From positions 108,772 through 172,771 of the forward strand of contig JAXGGA010001032.1 of assembly GCA_038373865.1 (NCBI GenBank): 64,000 bases of DNA, in the 5' to 3' direction. The notes beneath the pieces were generated by a model that saw only the letters and a list, made by a program, of their open reading frames with translations, had not been told where the DNA came from and made no database searches. This document shows, in pieces, positions 1 through 10,099 of the stretch (position 1 is the stretch's first letter; every line of letters begins with the position of its first letter). Both the position numbers and the translations under genes were made by a program. The DNA comes from Uloborus plumipes (Eukaryota; Arthropoda; Arachnida; Araneae; Uloboridae).

Positions 1-241
1 CAATAGTAGCAATTTCTAGTGCAAACAAAAAATAGCTTACTTATTGTAAGTATGTATGGTAGAATGTGTATATTGTATGTATGTAAGAATGTTGTATATG
101 CGTGAAATAAGCATGGAGCGCTGTGAACGATGAGGGAATATAAAAATAACAAAAGGCAAACATTATTTTTAAGTTATTATAGTTTATTCCTTAAAATTAT
201 ATATCATTAAACAATTACGACAGTAACACTATTAAACAATA

Positions 242-655
242 TCAATCTCTTAATGCTATAGCGTGAACAATATTTTTTGTTAGTCCATCTTTAGCTAACA
301 CAAACAAACTGGATGGTTTACCCACTCGAGAGCATGCCACGTATAATTGTCCGTGTGAAAAACATGGTGTTCTCAAATCTAAGCCACAAACAGACATCGT
401 TTGACCTTGGGATTTGTTGATAGTCATTGCAAATGCCAATCTAATCAGAAACTGAATACGTTTGAATTGAATTGGCACATCTGTAGGTATAATAGGAATC
501 CGTGGTATGAGTATATTTTCACCTCTGAACTTGCCATTTAAAATCCTGGCTTCGATCACGTTTTTCATTAATTTTTGAATGACTAATCGCGTACCGTTGC
601 ACAGCCGGGGCGGGCTCAAATTACGAAGCAAGATAATTGGAGATCCAACCTTTAT
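242..655 (-). pseudogene. Helitron Pif1-like helicase, C-terminal fragment
   Basis: The minus-strand frame reads through the last ~130 residues of a Helitron-encoded Pif1-family helicase and ends in a natural stop at 242-244. Recognisable blocks are LRNLSPPRLCNGTRL, IPRIPI, the helicase motif FAMTINKSQGQT and the tail motif SHGQLYVACSRVG. In full-length Helitron proteins this domain unwinds DNA during rolling-circle transposition. Upstream of about 655 the frame hits a stop and homology ends, so the Rep nuclease and helicase Walker motifs are absent: a 5'-truncated copy. I could not fix a Helitron 3' hairpin or CTRR end in 1-241. Confidence 0.85.
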
Positions 656-1694
656 TTTTTAAAAATTTGTGTCACTTTAATGATCGTTCATACCCCCCCC
701 CCCTCTCGCAGTGAAAAAAAAAATTACACAGCAGATTTTGCCTAATAACTCAACACTCATGGTGTTTGATACGTTTTATTTGTTTGTAATGATGTTTTTT
801 GGTCACAAACAATATGAAAATCACAAAAAATAGTTACTTTAATTTGTAACATATATTTATCTTCTTCAGAATTTTTGACTTTTAATTTTACCTTGAATTT
901 GACGTAAATGCAAGGTATAAAATACAGAATTTTATAAAGGTACAAAAATTAACATAATATAATTGATAGTGTATATAATTTTTGAAAAAATAATATAAGT
1001 GCCGCAAATCAAAAACCATTTATTGCCACAATCGATTCAAAGCCCCCAAAAATGGCGCAAACGTCCATAAGAAAATTCTACAGCATCGAAGGACCCCATT
1101 GCCAATTTTAACAAAGATCCGACCAAAACTGTCATTTTGTACTATAAAAAAATATGGGGTAGATCCCCATGAGGGGATGTACCTGCATAAGGACATTACA
1201 ATCATTAAAATCATTCAAAAAAAAAAAAAAAAAAAAAAAAACCATGCAGCTGTTCGAAAAAATCCTTGCGGGTCTGGATTCGATCTCATTCCATCAGGAA
1301 CTTCAACCTGACGCGCAGAACCACTTGACCATCGGGTCGCTCATTGAAGTAAGGATTTACGATAACACATATTGTATTGGCGAGCAGCGATCTCGAGAAG
1401 AAGTTTCATAAATATTTTTTTTTAAATTTTTCTAATTCAAAAATCGAAAATCGGGCTTCGAGGTCTGGTGGCCAGCCCCTTTGTGCTTCCGTGTAAAAAA
1501 TTCCAGGTCCCTGCGTGCTATAGATTTGGCTGGAGAGCTCGGTCAAATGGACAGACAGGCAGACAGACAGACACATTACACTTGCTTTTATTATTATAAG
1601 ATCAACATGCAATATAGTTTAGCCTTTAGTAATAATAATGGTTTTTAACATATTACTTTTACGTTTGTAAAGAACGTGAATTTTATCTTTGACT
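656..1694. other. non-coding, low-complexity stretch
   Basis: I see no gene here. The stretch contains a C run near 693, an A run at about 1218-1240 and a short GACA/CAGA tandem run at about 1550-1573. Short open frames around 1099-1411 have no recognisable domain. Confidence 0.6.
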
Positions 1695-1878
1695 CACAAG
1701 GGGACCTTACAGGTTATCACTCACCGATTTTGATGAGTTTTATATATTATGTAGAGGGACCCACCCTAAGTATTTTAGCAAAAATATATTCCTCAATGCG
1801 CCTTAGTTTTTGAGATATAACGATCCAAAGTTCAGCTAGAAGTTGTTACAGAGGTACGGTTGAGCAGTGGGCACAACA

Positions 1879-1947
1879 GCGGCCGTAGCCCAGTCAGCAA
1901 GGTCCCCCACTCCGACCGCTGGAGGTCTGGGGATCGAGTCCCGTGAA
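1879..1947 (+). repeat. tRNA-like promoter segment, left arm
   Basis: TAGCCCAGTCAGCAAGG resembles an RNA polymerase III A box. GGGGATCGAGTCCC, about 40 bp downstream, resembles a B box (consensus GGTTCGANTCC). The segment is tRNA-derived-SINE-like, not a foldable complete tRNA gene. Confidence 0.55.
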
Positions 1948-2079
1948 TTAACAATATTAAAAATTGAAAAAAAAATTTCTTTTCTAAATGAATAAATAAA
2001 TAAAATAAAAATGAATAATTAAACGATTTTCCTTTAACTATCGAATTTTTTTCGATATTAAAGAAAAAAAAAATACGTC

Positions 2080-2147
2080 ACGAGACTCGATCCCCAGACC
2101 TCCAGCGGTCGAAGTGGGGGACCTTGCTCACTGGGCTACGGCCGCTG
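2080..2147 (-). repeat. tRNA-like promoter segment, right arm
   Basis: Minus-strand mirror of the segment at 1879-1947, with the same A-box-like and B-box-like blocks. The two putative pol III promoters face each other. Confidence 0.55.
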
Positions 2148-2414
2148 TTGTGACCACTGCTCAACCGTACCTCTATAATAACTTCGAGCTGAACTTTGGA
2201 TCGTTATATCTCGGAAACTAAGGCACATTGGGGCATATCCTTTTGCTAAAATACTTAGGGTGGGTCCCTCTACATAATATATAAAACTCATCAAAATTGG
2301 TGAGTGACAACCTGTAAGGTCCCCTTGTCAGAGTTACATACCTACAAACAAACAAACCCACATGTGAAACTATTAAAAGCGTATTAAAAAGGAAGAAATT
2401 TAGCGTCCCTGAGC

Positions 2415-2711
2415 CCGGCGACCTTTTTGACCGGCGACCTTTTTGATCGGCGACATTTTGGACTGGCGACATTTTGGACTGGCGACATTTTGGACTGGCG
2501 ACATTTTGGCCCGGCGACATTTTTGACCGGCGACATTTTGGCCCGCGACATTTTGGACTGACGATATTTTGGACCGGCGACATTTTGGCCCGCGACATTT
2601 TGGACCGGCGACATTTTGGACCGGCGACATTTTGGCCCGCGACATTTTAGCCCGCGACATTTTGGCTCGGCGACATTTTTGCCGCGACATTTCGGCCGCG
2701 ACATTTTGACC
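2415..2711. repeat. minisatellite, 15-16 bp unit
   Basis: About 19-20 tandem copies of CGACATTTTGGACYGG with small variants (CGACCTTTTTGACCGG at the left end, shorter GCGACATTTTGGCCC units to the right). Open frames through it on both strands are products of the repeat, not genes. Confidence 0.9.
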
Positions 2712-3127
2712 CCAAACCTATATATATATGCTTTTTTATGTAAAGAAAAGGAAGTTGTCTCCACACAAAAAAAATATCCCCAAAATTTCAGTATAAAGTT
2801 TCCATTTATTAACCACTAAATTTATTCCTTTAAACGACTTCTTTTTCCACTATGTTTATATGTATTTACAAGGATCAATTTAGAAAGAAACCAGGTACGT
2901 TTACGAAGTCTTTACAAAAACCCAGAATTTAAAAACTGATCTGTCACAAAAATCCGAAATACCAAAACCGGACCCTTCACAAATATACCACACTCATAAC
3001 TGACGAGTTATAGATTTAATGTAGTAAACTATACTATATATTTTAGTCTTAATGCATTTATTTTGTTTTAATTTCAATTATTGGAAATAGAAAAATTTTA
3101 ACTTTGAAACTTGAATCCCGGCCTAAG
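2712..3127. other. non-coding AT-rich stretch
   Basis: Nothing recognisable: no repeat ends, splice-like exon or protein similarity noticed. Confidence 0.5.
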
Positions 3128-3310
3128 GCAGGAATTCAAGTGAAACACGGACGATCGCAACTCACCAATGCAATTTGCAAATTCCCAAATTTGAATTCCA
3201 GTGAAACGTTACAATCGCTACGAGATGCGATTCTATCATAATTCGACTTCCAGTAGCGATTGGAATTGCGATCGCCTTGAAGCGATTGCAATGGTGTTTC
3301 ACTTGAATTC
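3128..3310. mobile_element. short MITE-like inverted-repeat element
   Basis: GAATTCAAGTGAAACAC near 3131 is matched in inverted orientation by GTGTTTCACTTGAATTC near 3293. The sequence between them (GCGATTG, CAATCGC) is also partly self-complementary. It directly abuts the LINE remnant that starts at 3311. A target duplication is not clear. Confidence 0.5.
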
Positions 3311-3451
3311 GGCCATTAGAATGCTTTTAATATGTTGTCTTGTGCAAAGGAGTCAGGAGGGACATAATTCACTACTTCAATTTATCAAAAGGAATAATGT
3401 TAAGGGGTTAAATTTTTGCATGAAAAGCAGGACAAGAGGTTATTATTTTAA
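3311..3451 (+). mobile_element. CR1/L2-like LINE remnant, left half
   Basis: Aligns by eye to the LINE tail at 8760-8915: TTAGAATGCTTTTAATATG, GTGCAAAGGAGTCAGGAGG and AATGTTAAGGGGTTAAATTT have direct counterparts there, including the encoded KGLNFCMKSRTRG block. The remnant is cut at ...TATTTTAA by the large transposon starting at 3452 and resumes at 19549. Confidence 0.75.
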
Positions 3452-3770
3452 CCCAAGCAGCATTTTAACTTGGCTCAATGTTGGCGCAAGATTGTTCATG
3501 TTGGCTTTATAGTGGCCAATATTGCGCCTATTTTCACAATGTAGTGCCAATATTGGCATTACAACGCGATCACAATATTGTATTTAGATTGGCAGACAAT
3601 ATTGGGCCAATAATGGCTCAATGCTGTATGAGCATTATTGCATTTAGACTGTCAGACAATAATGGCACAATGTTGGCGAAACTTTGGAAATCCAATATTG
3701 GGCAGAAAATGGCTCTTTGATGTTCAACCAATTTTGAAAAGTGTCTGAAAATGATGCATCTTCTTAAGTG
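3452..3770 (+). repeat. left subterminal repeat zone (CAATATTGGC motif)
   Basis: Many variants of YAATATTGGC recur at irregular 15-40 bp spacing in both orientations, including the perfect 12-bp palindrome GCCAATATTGGC near 3547. The same sequence, in inverse orientation, forms 34270-34591. In CACTA elements such zones bind element-encoded protein; that role here is inference. Confidence 0.8.
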
Positions 3771-4139
3771 ATCTATTATACTAATAATAACAGTTGGAAA
3801 TAAAAAAATATTTAATCATTACTTAGCAATAAATTTTAGAAAATTTAAGTAAATTTATAGATTGCGATAAAAAAAATTGAAAATATGACTTTAAATTTGA
3901 ATATTGCAGTAAATATGTTACGCTAATGCGGAATTAATTTTTTCTTTCTTTTTTGATGGATTTAAAGTTTGTTTTTTTTTCCTTCCAAAAAATAATTATT
4001 TATAACAACCGTGTGCCACTTGCGTTCGAACTCTTTCCCGCTATCCCGCATTATTTCATTGTTTGCTGGTTACTTTTGTTCCATCTATTTGCTCAAGTTT
4101 TTGAACCCGTTTTTTAAAGTAAGTATACATGATTATTTT

Positions 4140-7100
4140 ATGTTCAAAACACGACAAAGTAAATATAAATATATCAAATGCCGTGTTAATAAATTGCGAG
4201 CAAAACGTTGCAAAACTTCTGATGTGCTGCAATCTCACAATTCAGCAGATAATGATGATTCCCAATCCCTAGTTTTATCAATCCCCAGTTACTCAGACGA
4301 TGAAAAATGTTCATCCTCAACGTATTCATCGCCATCATTATCATCCAGGTATTCATCTTCATCCGAGAGTTCATCTTTTAAGTTTTCCTCAGCATGTTCA
4401 TCTGCTTCAATTTCTGATGAAGATGCCACTGCACCGTTTAATGAGCAGATGGCATTTGTGGAAAAAATAGCGGAATGGGCCATCACCTACAATATTTCCC
4501 ATTCAGCCATCAATAGTTTGTCCAGAATAGTAAAACCGGACCATCCAACAATGCCATTAGATGCTCGGGTACTGTTAAATACCGACACAAGTACAAAGCT
4601 CAAAAGTATCCTTGACATTTCGGGCAACGTTGGGGAATATTTTTATTTTGGTCTGAAGAAAAATTTAAATGCCTTTGTGGAGTTAAATTCTCGCTTTTGC
4701 AGGACAAGACCCTCAGCTTGACTTTTAATATAGATGGGTTGCCACTATATAAAAGTTCCAAAGTGCAATTCTGGCCAATATTATGCAGTGTCAATCTGCC
4801 TCATGTCTTGACAAAGCCTTTTGCTGTGGCTATCTTCTGTGGCACTACGAAACCTAACTTAACAGAGTTTTTAACAGAATTTGTAGATGAATTTTTAGAT
4901 TTGCAAATTAACAAGTTAACTGTTAAAAATTATGTATATTCTGTTGAACTCTTTGCTTTCGTAGCTGATGCTCCTGCACGTGCATACCTAAAGTACATCA
5001 AAGGTCATGTGGGGTATTATTCCTGCGATAAATGTACCCAAAAAGGGATTTATAAAGATAAAGTTCTTCTTTTGGAAACCAATGCTCCCAAAAGAACGGA
5101 TTTATCTTTTCGCAATCAAGATCAGGAAGAACACCACACAGGTGAATCTCCTCTCTTGAGGGTACAGATGGATATGGTTCTTGGTTTTCCTATAGATTAC
5201 ATGCATTTAATCTGCTTGGGTGTAGTTAAACGGTTACTCTTATATTGGATAAAGAGCAGCTCAGTACGTCTTCGTGCTCGGGAAATCTCCGACATTTCAT
5301 CAAGGTTGGAAGGCTTAAAATGTTATGTGCCTGGAGAATTTTCTAGGAAACCCAGGTCAATTAAAGAAATTGAAAGGTGGAAGGCGACAGAGTTCCGCCA
5401 ATTTCTCTTATATACTGGACCTGTTGTTTTGCGCAGCATATTACCTAAACCAGGGGTGGCCAACCTTTTTAGGGGGAGTGCCACTATCTGGAAAGCAAAA
5501 GCTCAGCGTGCCACATTGTATCTTCCAACAAACTGAACATTTTTAAAAAGTTAAAAATAGGTTTTTCGTTGACTATATAATTCTTCTCCAAATATTTTTT
5601 TTTTCTCGTAAATCTGAGTAATTGAAATTAAAATGATAGTAAAGATAAAAGAAGTCCGAACTTAAGAGTTATCGTTAAATACTTTCATATGTTCTGTCAG
5701 TTGGGTTATGCTTAAAATAGAAACAAGTAACATGAAACATTCTATTCTAAAAATTAAGCAGTCTGACCTCAATGTGGTTTATGAGTCTGTATCTTTTTTA
5801 CCAAGTCTTTAATTTCAGGATTAGTTCTTGAGAATCCTAAGAAGTTGAAGTATTTTAAGTGCTATCAATTAATGTTCAACGGTATTTAGATTTTTACGCA
5901 TTTATCGCCAAAAATATTTGTTTAGCAATGTATTTTGAACCAAATCTATGACAGCGCAGGGGGCTTAAGTTTGTAAATAACAAGTTGGAATGCTCAAAAC
6001 CAAAAGGTCCACAGTGTCTTGCAGAGAAATAGACAAAGAATTTGAAAGGTTCAGTCTATTTTTCCAAAATACAGAGAAAGAAAGTTTCATTATAAAAAAT
6101 GTAAATGGTCTATATTGGTTTAGGAAACTCTTTTTCTGTACAATCTTAAATTTGAACTACTTAAATGTCGGATAATAAGAGATAAAATAGCTAAACTCAA
6201 TTGCTATTCTTCATTCCTAAGTAGCAAGTCCTCATTTCTTTTCTTTCCTTCCGGAAATGTTAAAAAACACACTCCCTAAAATTCTGAAATCTTATGACTA
6301 TTTTTCCTTTGGATAGCTATCGCATATTTCAATGAAGAAGTACCTTGTCATATACTTCTCTTTCTCCTAGGAAATGTTCATAAAACATTCAGAGCTCTAA
6401 TTCGTGGTTTGTTAATGCAGTGAACTCTACAGGGTCACCATTCACCAACAGAGGAAGAATCTCATTCCTTGGCAAAGAGTTTGTGATAGATAATTTAATG
6501 ACACTTTTGAAGCGTTTTCAATAAACAATTTCAATTAATGTAAGAAAAACAAATTTAGGTCAATAAATCTTCATTTGTGCAAACATACCAAATTCTGTCC
6601 AATCTGATTTTTTTAATTTTAGTTGCAGAGTTTTTTTTTTTTTTTTTGAAATTTCATCACCCGTAGTTGAAATTATTGCAGATCAAGAATCCATTCTGCA
6701 GCATCGAAAGTCTCATATATGTGTTAAGAGCAAATATGCTTTCTAAAGCATTGTCTGTAGTGTCACAGCTTTCGTTAGATGTTCGAAGCTAACTCTAAGT
6801 ACTTTGCAATGTTGCAGTTCAGACAATTTGTAAGCCAGCCTCCTGAAACTGAATCGTCAGAATATCATTATTAAGGGTTTCAGTTTTTATCAATATTTTT
6901 GGGATCGACACTTTTGCCTCAATTTTGGAATTTTTTCAAAAAGGCCTCGCGTGCCACTGTTCCTGCTCTGCCGTGCCACATCGTGGCAGCGTGCCGCGGG
7001 TTGGCCACCGCTGACCTAAACAAATGTATGATAATTTTATACTGTTACACTCTTGTATATACATGTTGTGCTCTGAAGAATTTTCTCAACACAGTGATTA

Positions 7101-7707
7101 TGTCACAGATTTGTTAATAATTTTTGTAAATGACGCACGCAAAATTTATGGTGATGAATTTATTGTGTACAATGTTCATAGTTTGATCCATCTTGCAGAA
7201 TCTGTAAAATCCCATGGAGTTTTGGACAAATTTAGTGCATTCAAATTCGAAAATTTTTTAGGTCAGTTAAAACGCATGTTGCGTTCCAAAAATAAACCTT
7301 TAGGGCAAGTCTGTAGAAGATTATCTGAGAAATTTCCAGGTATTCATACTATTGAAGACCCAAAATTAGCTACTTATTGCACTAAAGATGTTCAAAATAA
7401 CCAAGCATCATATGAAAAAATAAAAAACAAATCTTTCTTCATTTCCCTAAAAAAAGAAAGCGATAAATATATATTTGTTAAAGATAATGTTGCTGTGCAC
7501 AAAATTGTTAAAAATTGTATTTGTAAAAAAAATTGTATCGAAAAATGTTTCATTGTGTTCAGGTATAAATTTTTGTCTATGAAATCGTATTATCAATATC
7601 CATTTGATTCAAAGAATATTGATATTTTCAAATTGAAGAATCTGTCTGGGAAGCTTGAGAAATATCCATTAAATAATGCAAAAAAATGTTTTGCCGTGCC
7701 ATTTTAA
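4140..7707 (+). pseudogene. Tnp2/CACTA-like transposase, split by an hAT insertion
   Basis: The likely start is ATG 4140 (MFKTRQSKYKYIKCRVNKLR): a basic N-terminus, a Ser/Asp-rich stretch, then KLKSIL...YFYFGLKKNLNAF. Near 4695-4700 the frame must shift by one base, in a TTTT run, to continue as DKTLSLTFNIDGLPLYKSS. A TTTTGCAG acceptor-like string sits there, so a tiny intron is an alternative. Next come a CDKC zinc-type pair (about 5024-5035) and the family signature FPIDYMHLICLGV (about 5186-5224). The gene is cut at 5450 by an hAT element and resumes at 7022, where SILPK continues in frame as QMYDNF. The rest holds HSLIHLAES and FKFENFLGQLKRML and stops at 7705-7707. Aspartates of NIDGLP and FPIDYMH plus the glutamate of FENFLG are my candidate DDE residues. 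The family should cut and paste the 16-kb element; this copy looks dead. Confidence 0.8.
5451..7013. mobile_element. non-autonomous hAT element inside the transposase gene
   Basis: The ends are CAGGGGTGGCCAACC and, inverted, CAGCGGTGGCCAACC. The flanks are a perfect 8-bp duplication ACCTAAAC (5443-5450 and 7014-7021), diagnostic of hAT. Subterminal GTGCCAC motifs recur at both ends (5480, 5511, 6951, 6973, 6990). The 1563-bp interior shows no convincing hAT transposase; the small frame at 5990-6175 has no recognisable motif. Excision plus one duplication restores the host frame exactly. Confidence 0.93.
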
Positions 7708-8574
7708 GATTATCATGTGGATATTCCACTGCTTCATAAGGGGAATTGTTAAAAAAAAAAACCTTCTCTGACAGCTATAAGTATATATACTTAGAGCAGG
7801 CTATAAATATCTTTTATTTAATTGATCATGTGCCAACAAGGGATTGGGGGGGTGGGGGGGTCATGGCACAGGCTATGTTATTAAAATTTTTAAGAAGGAT
7901 TTTACAGGGATTATAATTTTTTTTCGAGGGGGGTTGGGGAGCTATATTTGTCAAATGTTTTTCTTCATAATTTTAATTGGTTGTTATTTCTCTGCTGCAA
8001 TATTTCTCATAAAATTCAATGTTCAAATGATAAACTTGTAATGTGTATAATATTTAACTTCTCTGGTAAAATCTTCAAAACTCTGCACGTGTGGTTTAAA
8101 AGTGACATGAATTTGAATCCTTCTGAACTGCTTCTGGATTTTTTTTTCTTCTATTTCTGCAGTTTCCAAGTTTTACTTATGACTTCTCATATGTTTCTGT
8201 ACTTGAATAATTATTTCTCATGTGTGCTCATTTATGTAACTGGTGCCCCCTTTTTTTCCTTTATGTAAATATAAAAATTTCAACAAGTACGATAGGCTGA
8301 TCTAACATTGTATGCTAAGTCTTGCTAATCTGTTAAGTTCTGTCAGTATCTTCAAAAGAATCTTCAGTGAGCTATTAACATTTGTAGAGTGATGGCACAT
8401 GACAAAGAATTTGTTGTAGTAAAATTATTCAAACCTAACATTTTTGTATACCTCCAAAAATACTCCACATCAATAATTTATTTTTTTAAAAGCATGTCTG
8501 AAATCATAGTTCTTTAGTGCAAAATAGGTTTTTTTTTTTTTTTTGTGAACTAAGATTTATGTAAAATAAGGTTT
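7708..8574. other. non-coding spacer within the 16-kb element
   Basis: AT-rich, with a G run near 7847-7860. The open frames at 7844-8268 are low-complexity, hydrophobic from T-rich DNA, and have no recognisable domain. Confidence 0.5.
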
Positions 8575-9190
8575 ATAAAAAGATCTATTTCAAACAAATC
8601 TAAGAAGGTTTTTCTGCTTTTAAATGGAAGTCTGGTAAGACCTCATTTGGAGTATGCTGTTCAATTTTGGTCTCCTTATCTTGAGAAATATATTATTTTA
8701 TTGGAAAAGGTACAAAGGAGGGTTACAAGGTTAGTGAATGGATTTTCTAATTTAGACTATGATTCCAGTCTTAGAATGCTTAATATGTATAGTCTTGAGC
8801 AAAGGAGATTTAGAGAGGATATGATTCAGTTGTTTAAATTTATCAAAATGAAAGATGTTAAGGGGTTAGATTTTTGCATGGAAAACAGGACAAGGGGTCA
8901 TTGTTTTAAGCTGTTTAAATCTCAGGCTAACCTGGAAATTCAAAAAAATGACTATTTTAATAGGGTAGTGGGAACTTTGAACAGTTAACCGAAAGAGACT
9001 GTAAGGAGCAAAGGAGTAAATAGTTTTAAGAGGGCCATTGATGTTAATTGTTCATTGGCGTCTATAATTTGACTAGGACCAGCCCAGTTGGGCCCCGAGC
9101 CTGTTGCTTGTCCCATTTGTATATATTCACTTTGTGTCCTTATTGAACTTTTATGCCTGGAAAAAGCATTGTCACATTTTTTTAATCTAC
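8575..9190 (+). mobile_element. CR1/L2-clade LINE, 3' end of the reverse transcriptase ORF
   Basis: The frame reads KKVFLLLNGSLVRPHLEYAV, then QFWSP, LLEKVQRRVTRLV, SLEQRRFREDMIQLFK and NRTRGHCF, the conserved C-terminus after the RT domain in CR1/L2-type LINEs. TAA at 8986 is a nonsense change, because the same frame goes on with PKETVRSKGVNSFKRAID. The 3' tail (GACTAGGACCAGCCCAGTTGGGCCCCGAGCC) follows to about 9190. 5'-truncated, dead copy nested in the 16-kb element. Confidence 0.85.
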
Positions 9191-10099
9191 TTTTTTAAGT
9201 ATTGCATTTTGAAAAATTTACCATTCTTCCTCAAATTGTTTGTTGTAATAGTTCCTGTGATTTCTTAAATTCCTAAATTTTTTCGCCTTTCTGAAAATGC
9301 CTTGAGGAAATGCTAGTATGTAACAAAAGCTTTCCCACTGTTTTTGAATTACCCATTCACATTTCACGTTTTCCAATTAATTTTGAATATTAAAGAGAGA
9401 CAGATTGAAAAAAGATTATTGATCATGGTAATTGTATATGCAATAAGTAAATAGTATTAAAATCATTTAATTAGCAATATTGTTTCATTAAATCACCAGA
9501 AATTCTGAAGGTATGGCTGGCAAACATAAAGATCATTCTAATGCAGTTACCGACTTTTTCCCGTCCCAAAAAATATGGGCAGTAAAGATTTCACCATCCC
9601 CCCAACTTTAAAGGTATCTTTTGTAGCAGATTCCTGTGTATAGTTTTTAATTCTTGTGTTTTGTTTATATTTTGATTTTTTATGTGCAATTTCAATAAAT
9701 ATACATTTGAAAAAAAAAAAATCTTGTTTTTTTTTCCCTTTCACACCCAATTTTTCAACAATCGCCGATAGACAGCTCAATTATAACTACGAAGTCGGAG
9801 TGACTTGAAATATTCTAATTATGAACTAAACAAAACCTTAGGTTGTTTTTATTTATTTATTTGTTTATTTATCACTAAGATTTTATCCAAAGATTGGTTT
9901 AACCTGGTTAGTTATTTTGTGCAAGACTTTCAATTGCATTGAAACTTTAGTGTAAAATAAGAAGTTGACTTTCACCAAAAAGTTTGCTTGGTATATTTTT
10001 CTCTGTTTCATCATGTCATGTGTAGCAATACTTTGAATGTTTGAGCATTTTATTTTCGGTAACATCAGTAATGGGTTGGAACTTTTTTTATTCATTTAG
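9191..10099. other. non-coding spacer upstream of the DUF4806-type gene
   Basis: AT-rich with T and A runs. No protein similarity seen on either strand. It ends in an acceptor-like TTCATTTAG at 10091-10099. Confidence 0.5.

Larger units (their letters stand above)
1695..2329. repeat. 635-bp palindromic element (long inverted repeat)
   Basis: The left end begins ACAAGGGGACCTTACAGG and the right end is its complement, finishing CCTGTAAGGTCCCCTTGT. Complementarity continues inward over nearly the whole length (for example the GTAGAGGGACCCACCCTAAG block near 1751 and its complement near 2250), leaving an AT-rich spacer of about 100 bp around 1950-2070. Each arm carries a tRNA-like A/B-box segment. 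It could be a foldback DNA element or two head-to-head SINE-like units. Confidence 0.8.

Noticed and set aside
2218..2764. Long minus-strand frames with repeated CRRSKMSPVQNV-like units
   Set aside because: They are translations of the 15-16 bp minisatellite in several frames; the unit is not a protein repeat.
4011..4139. Transposase start at ATG 4011
   Set aside because: The 43 residues before 4140 are hydrophobic and unlike the family's basic N-terminus; ATG 4140 fits better, though an upstream exon cannot be excluded.
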